DNA of 64,000 nucleotides from Volvox africanus (Eukaryota; Chlorophyta; Chlorophyceae; Chlamydomonadales; Volvocaceae): assembly GCA_030268105.1 (NCBI GenBank), contig BSDZ01000078.1:7077501-7141500 (forward strand). Direction: 5' to 3'. Both the position numbers and the translations under genes were made by a program. Within the stretch, counting starts at the first letter, position 1. The number at the start of each line of letters is the position of its first letter. The notes beneath the pieces were generated by a model, which had not been told where the DNA came from, did not search any database, and was given only the letters and a program-made list of their open reading frames with translations. This document shows positions 47,401 to 58,099 of this stretch, one piece after another.

Positions 47401-50400
47401 TTCTTGGAGTCGTCGGTGAAAAGGTAAGTATCGGTGCCGTACCTACTTCCCTCCCGATCTCACTCCCTCCCTCCCGTGTGCCCTCCTTTTCCCCCTTTTC
47501 CCCCCCCCTCGTTGTTAGGCATGATGGTGTTGCTTTGGTGGTGGCGGTGGTGGTGGCGATGGCGTTCTTGGAGTCGTCGGTGAAAAGGTAAGTATCGGTG
47601 CCGTACCTACTTCCCTCCCGATCTCACTCCCTCCCTCCCGTGTGCCCTCCTTTTCCCCCTTCTCCCCCCCCCTCGTTGTTAGGCATGATGGTGGTGCTTT
47701 GGTGGTGGCGGTGGTGGTGGCGATGGCGTTCGTGGAGTCGTCGGTGAAAAGGTAAGTATCGGTGCCGTACCTACTTCCCTCCCGATCTCACTCCCTCCCT
47801 CCCGTGTGCCCTCCTTTTCCCCCTTCTCCCCCCCCCTCGTTGTTAGGCATGATGGTGGTGCTTTGGTGGTGGCGGTGGTGCTGGCGATGGCGTTCGTGGA
47901 GTCGTCGGTGAAAAGGTAAGTATCGGTGCCGTACCTACTTCCCTCCCGATCTCACTCCCTCCCTCCCGTGTGCCCTCCTTTTCCCCCTTTTCCCCCCCCC
48001 TCGTTGTTAGGCATGATGGTGGTGCTTTGGTGGTGGCGGTGGTGGTGGCGATGGCGTTCGTGGAGTCGTCGGTGAAAAGGTAAGTATCGGTGCCGTACCT
48101 ACTTCCCTCCCGATCTCACTCCCTCCCTCCCGTGTGCCCTCCTTTTCCCCCTTCTCCCCCCCCCTCGTTGTTAGGCATGATGGTGGTGCTTTGGTGGTGG
48201 CGGTGGTGGTGGCGATGGCGTTCTTGGAGTCGTCGGTGAAAAGGTAAGTATCGGTGCCGTACCTACTTCCCTCCCGATCTCACTCCCTCCCTCCCGTGTG
48301 CCCTCCTTTTCCCCCTTTTCCCCCCCCCCTCGTTGTTAGGCATGATGGTGTTGCTTTGGTGGTGGCGGTGGTGGTGGCGATGGCGTTCGTGGAGTCGTCG
48401 GTGAAAAGGTAAGTATCGGTGCCGTACCTACTTCCCTCCCGATCTCACTCCCTCCCTCCCGTGTGCCCTCCTTTTCCCCCATCTCCCCCCCCCTCGTTGT
48501 TAGGCATGATGGTGTTGCTTTGGTGGTGGCGGTGGTGGTGGCGATGGCGTTCGTGGAGTCGTCGGTGAAAAGGTAAGTATCGGTGCCGTACCTACTTCCC
48601 TCCCGATCTCACTCCCTCCCTCCCGTGTGCCCTCCTTTTCCCCCTTCTCCCCCCCCCTCGTTGTTAGGCATGATGGTGTTGCTTTGGTGGTGGCGGTGGT
48701 GGTGGCGATGGCGTTCGTGGAGTCGTCGGTGAAAAGGTAAGTATCGGTGCCGTACCTACTTCCCTCCCGATCTCACTCCCTCCCTCCCGTGTGCCCTCCT
48801 TTTCCCCCTTTTCCCCCCCCCTCGTTGTTAGGCATGATGGTGTTGCTTTGGTGGTGGCGGTGGTGGTGGCGATGGCGTTCTTGGAGTCGTCGGTGAAAAG
48901 GTAAGTATCGGTGCCGTACCTACTTCCCTCCCGATCTCACTCCCTCCCTCCCGTGTGCCCTCCTTTTCCCCCTTCTCCCCCCCCCTCGTTGTTAGGCATG
49001 ATGGTGGTGCTTTGGTGGTGGCGGTGGTGGTGGCGATGGCGTTCTTGGAGTCGTCGGTGAAAAGGTAAGTATCGGTGCCGTACCTACTTCCCTCCCGATC
49101 TCACTCCCTCCCTCCCGTGTGCCCTCCTTTTCCCCCTTTCCCCCCCCCCTCGTTGTTAGGCATGATGGTGGTGCTTTGGTGGTGGCGGTGGTGGTGGCGA
49201 TGGCGTTCGTGGAGTCGTCGGTGAAAAGGTAAGTATCGGTGCCGTACCTACTTCCCTCCCGATCTCACTCCCTCCCTCCCGTGTGCCCTCCTTTTCCCCC
49301 TTCTCCCCCCCCCTCGTTGTTAGGCATGATGGTGGTGCTTTGGTGGTGGCGGTGGTGGTGGCGATGGCGTTCGTGGAGTCGTCGGTGAAAAGGTAAGTAT
49401 CGGTGCCGTACCTACTTCCCTCCCGATCTCACTCCCTCCCTCCCGTGTGCCCTCCTTTTCCCCCTTCTCCCCCCCCCTCGTTGTTAGGCATGATGGTGGT
49501 GCTTTGGTGGTGGCGGTGGTGCTGGCGATGGCGTTCGTGGAGTCGTCGGTGAAAAGGTAAGTATCGGTGCCGTACCTACTTCCCTCCCGATCTCACTCCC
49601 TCCCTCCCGTGTGCCCTCCTTTTCCCCCTTCTCCCCCCCCCTCGTTGTTAGGCATGATGGTGGTGCTTTGGTGGTGGCGGTGGTGCTGGCGATGGCGTTC
49701 GTGGAGTCGTCGGTGAAAAGGTAAGTATCGGTGCCGTACCTACTTCCCTCCCGATCTCACTCCCTCCCTCCCGTGTGCCCTCCTTTTCCCCCTTTTCCCC
49801 CCCCCCCTCGTTGTTAGGCATGATGGTGTTGCTTTGGTGGTGGCGGTGGTGGTGGCGATGGCGTTCTTGGAGTCGTCGGTGAAAAGGTAAGTATCGGTGC
49901 CGTACCTACTTCCCTCCCGATCTCACTCCCTCCCTCCCGTGTGCCCTCCTTTTCCCCCTTCTCCCCCCCCCTCGTTGTTAGGCATGATGGTGGTGCTTTG
50001 GTGGTGGCGGTGGTGGTGGCGATGGCGTTCGTGGAGTCGTCGGTGAAAAGGTAAGTATCGGTGCCGTACCTACTTCCCTCCCGATCTCACTCCCTCCCTC
50101 CCGTGTGCCCTCCTTTTCCCCCTTCTCCCCCCCCCTCGTTGTTAGGCATGATGGTGGTGCTTTGGTGGTGGCGGTGGTGCTGGCGATGGCGTTCGTGGAG
50201 TCGTCGGTGAAAAGGTAAGTATCGGTGCCGTACCTACTTCCCTCCCGATCTCACTCCCTCCCTCCCGTGTGCCCTCCTTTTCCCCCTTTTCCCCCCCCCT
50301 CGTTGTTAGGCATGATGGTGGTGCTTTGGTGGTGGCGGTGGTGGTGGCGATGGCGTTCGTGGAGTCGTCGGTGAAAAGGTAAGTATCGGTGCCGTACCTA

Positions 50401-53400
50401 CTTCCCTCCCGATCTCACTCCCTCCCTCCCGTGTGCCCTCCTTTTCCCCCTTCTCCCCCCCCCTCGTTGTTAGGCATGATGGTGTTGCTTTGGTGGTGGC
50501 GGTGGTGGTGGCGATGGCGTTCGTGGAGTCGTCGGTGAAAAGGTAAGTATCGGTGCCGTACCTACTTCCCTCCCGATCTCACTCCCTCCCTCCCGTGTGC
50601 CCTCCTTTTCCCCCTTTTCCCCCCCCCCTCGTTGTTAGGCATGATGGTGTTGCTTTGGTGGTGGCGGTGGTGGTGGCGATGGCGTTCGTGGAGTCGTCGG
50701 TGAAAAGGTAAGTATCGGTGCCGTACCTACTTCCCTCCCGATCTCACTCCCTCCCTCCCGTGTGCCCTCCTTTTCCCCCTTCTCCCCCCCCCTCGTTGTT
50801 AGGCATGATGGTGTTGCTTTGGTGGTGGCGGTGGTGGTGGCGATGGCGTTCTTGGAGTCGTCGGTGAAAAGGTAAGTATCGGTGCCGTACCTACTTCCCT
50901 CCCGATCTCACTCCCTCCCTCCCGTGTGCCCTCCTTTTCCCCCTTCTCCCCCCCCCTCGTTGTTAGGCATGATGGTGGTGCTTTGGTGGTGGCGGTGGTG
51001 GTGGCGATGGCGTTCTTGGAGTCGTCGGTGAAAAGGTAAGTATCGGTGCCGTACCTACTTCCCTCCCGATCTCACTCCCTCCCTCCCGTGTGCCCTCCTT
51101 TTCCCCCTTTTCCCCCCCCCTCGTTGTTAGGCATGATGGTGTTGCTTTGGTGGTGGCGGTGGTGGTGGCGATGGCGTTCTTGGAGTCGTCGGTGAAAAGG
51201 TAAGTATCGGTGCCGTACCTACTTCCCTCCCGATCTCACTCCCTCCCTCCCGTGTGCCCTCCTTTTCCCCCTTCTCCCCCCCCCTCGTTGTTAGGCATGA
51301 TGGTGTTGCTTTGGTGGTGGCGGTGGTGGTGGCGATGGCGTTCGTGGAGTCGTCGGTGAAAAGGTAAGTATCGGTGCCGTACCTACTTCCCTCCCGATCT
51401 CACTCCCTCCCTCCCGTGTGCCCTCCTTTTCCCCCTTCTCCCCCCCCCTCGTTGTTAGGCATGATGGTGGTGCTTTGGTGGTGGCGGTGGTGGTGGCGAT
51501 GGCGTTCTTGGAGTCGTCGGTGAAAAGGTAAGTATCGGTGCCGTACCTACTTCCCTCCCGATCCCACTCCCTCCCTCCCGTGTGCCCTCCTTTTCCCCCT
51601 TCTCCCCCCCCCTCGTTGTTAGGCATGATGGTGGTGCTTTGGTGGTGGCGGTGGTGGTGGCGATGGCGTTCTTGGAGTCGTCGGTGAAAAGGTAAGTATC
51701 GGTGCCGTACCTACTTCCCTCCCGATCTCACTCCCTCCCTCCCGTGTGCCCTCCTTTTCCCCCTTCTCCCCCCCCCTCGTTGTTAGGCATGATGGTGGTG
51801 CTTTGGTGGTGGCGGTGGTGGTGGCGATGGCGTTCTTGGAGTCGTCGGTGAAAAGGTAAGTATCGGTTCCGTACCTACTTCCCTCCCGATCTCACTCCCT
51901 CCCTCCCGTGTGCCCTCCTTTTCCCCCTTCTCCCCCCCCCTCGTTGTTAGGCATGATGGTGTTGCTTTGGTGGTGGCGGTGGTGGTGGCGATGGCGTTCT
52001 TGGAGTCGTCGGTGAAAAGGTAAGTATCGGTGCCGTACCTACTTCCCTCCCGATCTCACTCCCTCCCTCCCGTGTGCCCTCCTTTTCCCCCTTTTCCCCC
52101 CCACTCGTTGTTAGGCATGATGGTGGTGCTTTGGTGGTGGCGGTGGTGGTGGCGATGGCGTTCTTGGAGTCGTCGGTGAAAAGGTAAGTATCGGTGCCGT
52201 ACCTACTTCCCTCCCGATCTCACTCCCTCCCTCCCATGTGCCCTCCTTTTCCCCCTTCTCCCCCCCCCTCGTTGTTAGGCATGATGGTGGTGCTTTGGTG
52301 GTGGCGGTGGTGGTGGCGATGGCGTTCGTGGAGTCGTCGGTGAAAAGGTAAGTATCGGTGCCGTACCTACTTCCCTCCCGATCTCACTCCCTCCCTCCCG
52401 TGTGCCCTCCTTTTCCCCCTTTCCCCCCCCCCTCGTTGTTAGGCATGATGGTGGTGCTTTGGTGGTGGCGGTGGTGGTGGCGATGGCGTTCGTGGAGTCG
52501 TCGGTGAAAAGGTAAGTATCGGTGCCGTACCTACTTCCCTCCCGATCTCACTCCCTCCCTCCCGTGTGCCCTCCTTTTCCCCCTTCTCCCCCCCCCTCGT
52601 TGTTAGGCATGATGGTGGTGCTTTGGTGGTGGCGGTGGTGGTGGCGATGGCGTTCGTGGAGTCGTCGGTGAAAAGGTAAGTATCGGTGCCGTACCTACTT
52701 CCCTCCCGATCTCACTCCCTCCCTCCCGTGTGCCCTCCTTTTCCCCCTTTTCCGCCCCCCCTCGTTGTTAGGCATGATGGTGGTGCTTTGGTGGTGGCGG
52801 TGGTGGTGGCGATGGCGTTCGTGGAGTCGTCGGTGAAAAGGTAAGTATCGGTGCCGTACCTACTTCCCTCCCGATCTCACTCCCTCCCTCCCGTGTGCCC
52901 TCCTTTTCCCCCTTCTCCCCCCCCCTCGTTGTTAGGCATGATGGTGGTGCTTTGGTGGTGGCGGTGGTGATGGCGATGGCGTTCGTGGAGTCGTCGGTGA
53001 AAAGGTAAGTATCGGTGCCGTACCTACTTCCCTCCCGATCTCACTCCCTCCCTCCCGTGTGCCCTCCTTTTCCCCCTTCTCCCCCCCCCTCGTTGTTAGG
53101 CATGATGGTGGTGCTTTGGTGGTGGCGGTGGTGGTGGCGATGGCGTTCTTGGAGTCGTCGGTGAAAAGGTAAGTATCGGTGCCGTACCTACTTCCCTCCC
53201 GATCTCACTCCCTCCCTCCCATGTGCCCTCCTTTTCCCCCTTCTCCCCCCCCTCGTTGTTAGGCATGATGGTGGTGCTTTGGTGGTGGCGGTGGTGGTGG
53301 CGATGGCGTTCGTGGAGTCGTCGGTGAAAAGGTAAGTATCGGTGCCGTACCTACTTCCCTCCCGATCTCACTCCCTCCCTCCCGTGTGCCCTCCTTTTCC

Positions 53401-54732
53401 CCCTTTCCCCCCCCCCCTCGTTGTTAGGCATGATGGTGGTGCTTTGGTGGTGGCGGTGGTGATGGCGATGGCGTTCGTGGAGTCGTCGGTGAAAAGGTAA
53501 GTATCGGTGCCGTACCTACTTCCCTCCCGATCTCACTCCCTCCCTCCCGTGTGCCCTCCTTTTCCCCCTTCTCCCCCCCCCTCGTTGTTAGGCATGATGG
53601 TGGTGCTTTGGTGGTGGCGGTGGTGGTGGCGATGGCGTTCTTGGAGTCGTCGGTGAAAAGGTAAGTATCGGTGCCGTACCTACTTCCCTCCCGATCTCAC
53701 TCCCTCCCTCCCGTGTGCCCTCCTTTTCCCCCTTCTCCCCCCCCCCTCGTTGTTAGGCATGATGGTGTTGCTTTGGTGGTGGCGGTGGTGGTGGCGATGG
53801 CGTTCTTGGAGTCGTCGGTGAAAAGGTAAGTATCGGTGCCGTACCTACTTCCCTCCCGATCTCACTCCCTCCCTCCCGTGTGCCCTCCTTTTCCCCCTTT
53901 TCCCCCCCACTCGTTGTTAGGCATGATGGTGGTGCTTTGGTGGTGGCGGTGGTGGTGGCGATGGCGTTCGTGGAGTCGTCGGTGAAAAGGTAAGTATCGG
54001 TGCCGTACCTACTTCCCTCCCGATCTCACTCCCTCCCTCCCGTGTGCCCTCCTTTTCCCCCTTCTTCCCCCCCCTCGTTGTTAGGCATGATGGTGTTGCT
54101 TTGGTGGTGGCGGTGGTGGTGGCGATGGCGTTCGTGGAGTCGTCGGTGAAAAGGTAAGTATCGGTGCCGTACCTACTTCCCTCCCGATCTCACTCCCTCC
54201 CTCCCGTGTGCCCTCCTTTTCCCCCTTCTCCCCCCCCCTCGTTGTTAGGCATGATGGTGGTGCTTTGGTGGTGGCGGTGGTGGTGGCGATGGCGTTCGTG
54301 GAGTCGTCGGTGAAAAGGTAAGTATCGGTGCCGTACCTACTTCCCACCCGATCTCACTCCCTCCCTCCCGTGTGCCCTCCTTTTCCCCCTTCTCCCCCCC
54401 CCTCGTTGTTAGGCATGATGGTGGTGCTTTGGTGGTGGCGGTGGTGGTGGCGATGGCGTTCGTGGAGTCGTCGGTGAAAAGGTAAGTATCGGTGCCGTAC
54501 CTACTTCCCTCCCGATCTCACTCCCTCCCTCCCGTGTGCCCTCCTTTTCCCCCTTCTCCCCCCCCCTCGTTGTTAGGCATGATGGTGGTGCTTTGGTGGT
54601 GGCGGTGGTGATGGCGATGGCGTTCGTGGAGTCGTCGGTGAAAAGGTAAGTATCGGTATCCAAACTCCACAGTCTTCAACACCCCGTCCTGATGGCACTT
54701 TCTTAATCTTGCACTCGGTTGCTGAACCACAG

Positions 54733-55003
54733 GACGCTCAAGAGCCTGTGCGCCAACCGCGTCAACCTCTGTGCGGGGACGCCATTTGAGTTTCCGGCAG
54801 CAGCAGCAGCAGCAGCGACAACAACAAAAACTGGCCCAACAGGGTCCACGCCGATGATGACGGGTGGATCTGGGGGTCACCGGAAGGGCACCTGCTCCGT
54901 GGCCACACAGACAGAGGGGTGGATGATGCCACCCCTTACCCAGGGGCCGTCTCGGGAAGATCTAACAGCCTCCGACACACCGTATATATTTGGCAGTATA
55001 TGA
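54733..55003 (+). CDS. Single-copy terminal exon joined to the D array
   Basis: The last D exon (54577-54645) is followed by an 87-nt intron that starts like the others (GTAAGTATCGGTA) but has unique sequence ending GCTGAACCACAG. The exon then reads, in the phase left by D, RTLKSLCANRVNLCAGTPFE, FPAAAAAAATTTKTGPTGST, PMMTGGSGGHRKGTCSVATQ and TEGWMMPPLTQ, ending IFGSI and TGA at 55001-55003. The poly-Ala is a GCA repeat at about 54798-54815. Phase agreement with D (one chance in three) and the long open frame support this as the C-terminus of the array II gene. The LKSLCANRVNL start is vaguely LRR-like. Function unknown. Confidence 0.5.
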
Positions 55004-55139
55004 GGGTTTTCGTTATGCCCAGCTCCGTATGAGATTGCGTTTAGGCCTTTGTGTGTTGAGAGGCAGCGTGCCACTGTCCAAAATCAGAACTGCACCCCAA
55101 AGCACCATGAGCCCTTCTTCCTTCTGATACTATAGTACA

Positions 55140-55900
55140 AATCTCCACTGCGTGAGTTTGGATCCTGCCGTCGCTTGCAACTTCACTTCCTCTACACAGC
55201 TGATGCCCGACGTGATAGCCCCGGAGAGCGATCGGTCACTGGCGCTGCACGAATCTCTCTGGTGGTGGCGATGGTTGCAGAAGGAGGATTGACCCGCTTA
55301 CGCAGTTTGTGGCTTCCGGACTGGGCGGCGCCCCCTCATCAGCTGGTCCAGTGGCAGATGCAGATCGCACAGGTAAGCTTCCTCAGCAGGTCCGCGATTG
55401 CCTCGACCATTTAGCCGATCTCGCCATCCACAGGCGATACCGTGTGTATAGTGTGTAAAATTCATTCGGCTTCTCAAGTCGTATAATAGTTAATGCCTGT
55501 AAAGGCCATGGCATGGATCTCAGTTCTCAGGCGTCGTAGCACCGTATTTCACCTCCTGGGTTCCGCCAGCCTACCGTCAGTGGCCATGCCCTCTTTACTG
55601 ACACATGCACTCCACTCATACCGATCGCAGATGGCCCCACTGGTGGCGCTCCGTATGGTTGACCACCACTACTTCTGGCGGCTGCCGGCACCCGTTGGTT
55701 GTCCGGAGGTGCAGGACAGACTGCAGTGGTGGGGCTTTGATGCCTGGAACGTGCTGTGACCTGTGCGGATTGGCAGGTGAAAGGAGCGAAGATGCCAGCG
55801 ACCGGACCACTCTGACTCACTTGTTTGCCTCAGTCCCAGCTGAGATTGCTGAATGCTGTGCCGTGCTCAATGCTGGTAGAGTGAGGACATAAATCATGGC
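55140..55900 (+). CDS. Coding-like exons of an unrecognised plus-strand gene or genes
   Basis: Three blocks look protein-coding. (1) 55281-55458, after a GTTGCAG acceptor: RRIDPLTQFVASGLGGAP, then QQVRDCLDHLADLAIHRRYR, stop TAA. (2) 55631-55759, after ATCGCAG: MAPLVALRMVDHHYFWRLPA, then PVGCPEVQDRLQWWGFDAWN, stop TGA. (3) A GTGAAA...CCTCAG intron (about 55778-55832) joins a short upstream reading to VPAEIAECCAVLNAGRVRT and a stop at about 55892. The blocks are in different frames and I could not chain them. A MPDVIAPESDRSLALHESLW reading at 55202 overlaps block 1. They may be remnants or exons of LRR-type genes. Confidence 0.25.
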
Positions 55901-55910
55901 TTCTGCCCTT

Positions 55911-56528
55911 CTATGCGATGTTGGTTTGTATTGCGTTGTATATATTTGGACGTGCGTCGAGGAATGCCGCAAGATGGGAGGTGCGGGGTTGGAAGTTGTA
56001 TCCATAACTGCCCGTAGGTGCGCCGTGTCGTCGTGTTGAGCCTCGAGGCTCGATAAATGCTGCAGATGCCTTGGAGGGAGGGTATTGGTGAATATAGGGT
56101 GTTGCCGCATGCGCTCCGTTAATTGACTGATGTTGATATACCACATCATGTGATGTAGCCTTATGTGCCGTCCCACTTCTTAATGTTTGAGAAGCGAGTT
56201 TTAGCCGAAGTTTAAGGGACAAAGATGTCAAAGATCTGACCGCTAGCCTGGATGTGGGGAGGGGACTTGGATGAGCGCAAAGTGGCACCGACGCGGCAAT
56301 CCAACGGCTTGCATGTTCGACCTGGTTGACCAACGCATTCACGGTCCATGCTTGACCTGTACCCGGTGCGGCGGTATCCCCCACACGACTACACAAGGAT
56401 AACAAATGGCGCACGTGTGAAAGCATGAGTGCGTTACACATCATTGTGAGTACAGCATCAGGGATACTTCCCACGTTAGCAACCATACCCGCTTTCACCG
56501 CACCGACGGCTCCACCATCCAGTGCCAT
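55911..56528 (-). CDS. 205-codon ORF, unrecognised (copy 1)
   Basis: Starts MALDGGAVGAVKAGMVANVG and continues SIPDAVLTMMCNALMLSHVR, a hydrophobic to amphipathic segment followed by Ala/Ser/Leu-rich sequence and a Pro/Gly/Asn-containing tail. A Leu- and Lys-rich stretch (LSLKLRLKLASQTL) is central. The last 20 codons (below 55972) are unique to copy 1 because the duplication ends inside the frame. A hydrophobic ORF upstream (56719 to 56495, MGSLEGFIPSIPSILFRVIP) could be a 5' exon with a signal-anchor-like N-terminus. No family recognised; splice structure unclear. Confidence 0.3.
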   Translation of the reverse strand: MALDGGAVGAVKAGMVANVGSIPDAVLTMMCNALMLSHVRHLLSLCSRVGDTAAPGTGQAWTVNALVNQVEHASRWIAASVPLCAHPSPLPTSRLAVRSLTSLSLKLRLKLASQTLRSGTAHKATSHDVVYQHQSINGAHAATPYIHQYPPSKASAAFIEPRGSTRRHGAPTGSYGYNFQPRTSHLAAFLDARPNIYNAIQTNIA

Positions 56529-56997
56529 GCACTACCGTGTGTCCCACATGCCTCGTGCCCAACACAAGCCTTAAGAACGGCACCTGGTCCCCGTCCGCCG
56601 GGATATGCCCGTTTGCCAGTGGTCGGTGAAGGTGCGACAAACACCGCACCCCACAACCACGGTATCACCCTGAACAGGATGGACGGAATACTGGGAATGA
56701 AGCCTTCCAGGCTACCCATATCTGCAGCTAAGAGACCTAGGCCTCATTCCACGGTGGCACCAGCCATCTACCATGGCCCCATGGCCACTCTGTGTGTGCA
56801 GAATTCTATATTGCGCAGGTTATGATCAGCCAAAGACCTAACACCCTAACTCCACCTCACATGCACCACACCACCCCTATTTGATTCACCTTCGCAAAAA
56901 GCACCGTAAGCAAATACACACAGATACAGGACTGCTCTGCATACGCTGCGGGCCTTGACGAAACACCCTTCAACCTGGGGCAGTAGTCCCCCCGCCA

Positions 56998-57156
56998 TCA
57001 TCGCCGCAATTTCAAATCTGCCTTGATGTCAGATGGGATAGCTACGGACACGGGTCTGGGGTCGTAGGCGTTCAGAGTCGTGGCCTCGCAGGCGCATCCG
57101 GACTCGCAGCTCAGCTTGGCGGTTCCCAAGATGCGGTAGCTTTGGAGATAGGAGAT
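56998..57156 (-). CDS. Exon with GxAxxxCxxGCxC motif (copy 1)
   Basis: After the acceptor CTCTCCGTTACCGCAG (ending at 57157) the minus strand reads ISYLQSYRILGTAKLSCESG, then CACEATTLNAYDPRPVSVAI and PSDIKADLKLRR before TGA at 56998. The pattern YLxSYxxxGxAxxxCxxGCxCE is one I associate from memory with the C-terminal Cys-rich module of secreted or Golgi proteins in plants and algae; I cannot verify this here. Codon-level composition is strongly protein-like although no long ORF shows it. Upstream exons should lie above 57200 but I did not find a convincing one, so this may be a gene fragment. Confidence 0.45.
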   Translation of the reverse strand: MSYLQSYRILGTAKLSCESGCACEATTLNAYDPRPVSVAIPSDIKADLKLRR

Positions 57157-57857
57157 CTGCGGTAACGGAGAGGGGTGGGCGGCGGATGTGCGGGGATGTG
57201 TACCCCGTATACGTAATTACCTAGCTGCAATAGAAGTCGCGTGCGTGTGTGTGTGGAACGGTAAAAGGCAACTGTAGGGGTAAGGCAATGCAGAGCAGGG
57301 CAGAAATAAAACGGGAATTATGTCAAGTTTGGTTGAGCACACATGAAAAGCCTTTCATTAGCGCTAGCCTCGCAACGATGATGGGCTTGGATATCGCTCC
57401 ATCAGATCCTTCGGGCTGCACCTGTGTGTTGACCTGTCGAGACCATGGTGCGCCAGTAAACACACGGCCGCGAAGGAAGAAAAGTACAAATAAAATCGAT
57501 AGATAGTTCGATAGACGGCACCTTCCTCGCGCGTCCGCATAATGTCCACCATCCCGCCGTCTGCCCGTCCTCGTCCCCGTTGGGGAGGGAACGATCGGGG
57601 ATATCGCCATGCTATGTGTTGGTCTCGTTTGACGCGTTTTGGGTCCCTCCTTGGGTACCACTGCTATTCACGAGTCATCGGCTTCAAATCATAATCACAT
57701 TTCCGTAACCAGCAAAAGATGAAGGGAAACATTCGTGCGATATTGACTAGGGTGTGGGCTGCGCAGGAAATTTGGTTAGCCAAAAGCATAGGTTAGGTAG
57801 GGTTTGGAATGAGGCGCGAAAGGGGGGCGGTCTTGCTTGGGTTGAACATGTCGCGCA

Positions 57858-57932
57858 TTTGCCGTGAAGCAGAGTGGTTAGCAATCGCCGCTCTAGCACG
57901 TGACATACTTCGGATGCAATCCCGGGTGCAAA
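57858..57932 (+). tRNA. tRNA-like element or tRNA-derived pseudogene (copy 1)
   Basis: A 75-nt stretch with a good A-box-like segment (GCAGAGTGGTTAGCA) and a degenerate B-box (GGATGCAATCC, against GGTTCGANTCC). The spacing is tRNA-like and the ends pair as TTTGC/GCAAA. The T-arm stem is poor and no clear anticodon arm forms, so a functional tRNA is unlikely. A tRNA-derived SINE head or a decayed tRNA fits better. Confidence 0.2.
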
Positions 57933-58099
57933 GCAAGTTTGATACATAAAAAGCAACAAGCGACTCGAGCGCTGCATATTGGAAACACGAAGAGAGTCCA
58001 CGAAGAGTGTGAAACATTTTAATGCCACAAAACATTGAATGCACATTACAGCTGGATACATCAGGACCGATTTGTGGCCGAGTATCCCCGGGTAGAGCT

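Larger units (their letters stand above)
41282..54645 (+). repeat. Array II, main block: about 82 units of a 164-bp exon-intron satellite
   Basis: Exon D is 69 nt (for example 41282-41350) and the intron is 95 nt (41351-41445), with GTAAGTATCGG at the donor and a long pyrimidine tract ending GTTGTTAG. Unit length varies by 1-3 nt only through C/T runs in the intron; I noticed no exon indel. Exon variants are single-base and mostly conservative (GTG/CTG/ATG, TTG/GTG, GGT/GTT). Internal higher-order structure is visible: a five-unit block starting about 42070 recurs at about 42898, and a similar one near 48310. Counting is from first and last positions divided by the period. Confidence 0.9.

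Noticed and set aside
38184..54645. CRISPR array
   Set aside because: The repeat is continuous with no variable spacers, has eukaryotic splice sites and no cas genes nearby.
6460..54645. Transposable element or retroelement array
   Set aside because: No terminal repeats, reverse transcriptase or transposase reading frame in the units. Period and exon-intron content fit tandem duplication.
51291..54663. Minus-strand Gly/Glu-rich and Pro/His-rich ORFs (51626 to 51291, 54347 to 54081, 54663 to 54409)
   Set aside because: They exist only where chance C-run lengths keep a frame open. The unit length is not a multiple of three, so the frame is lost in the next unit.
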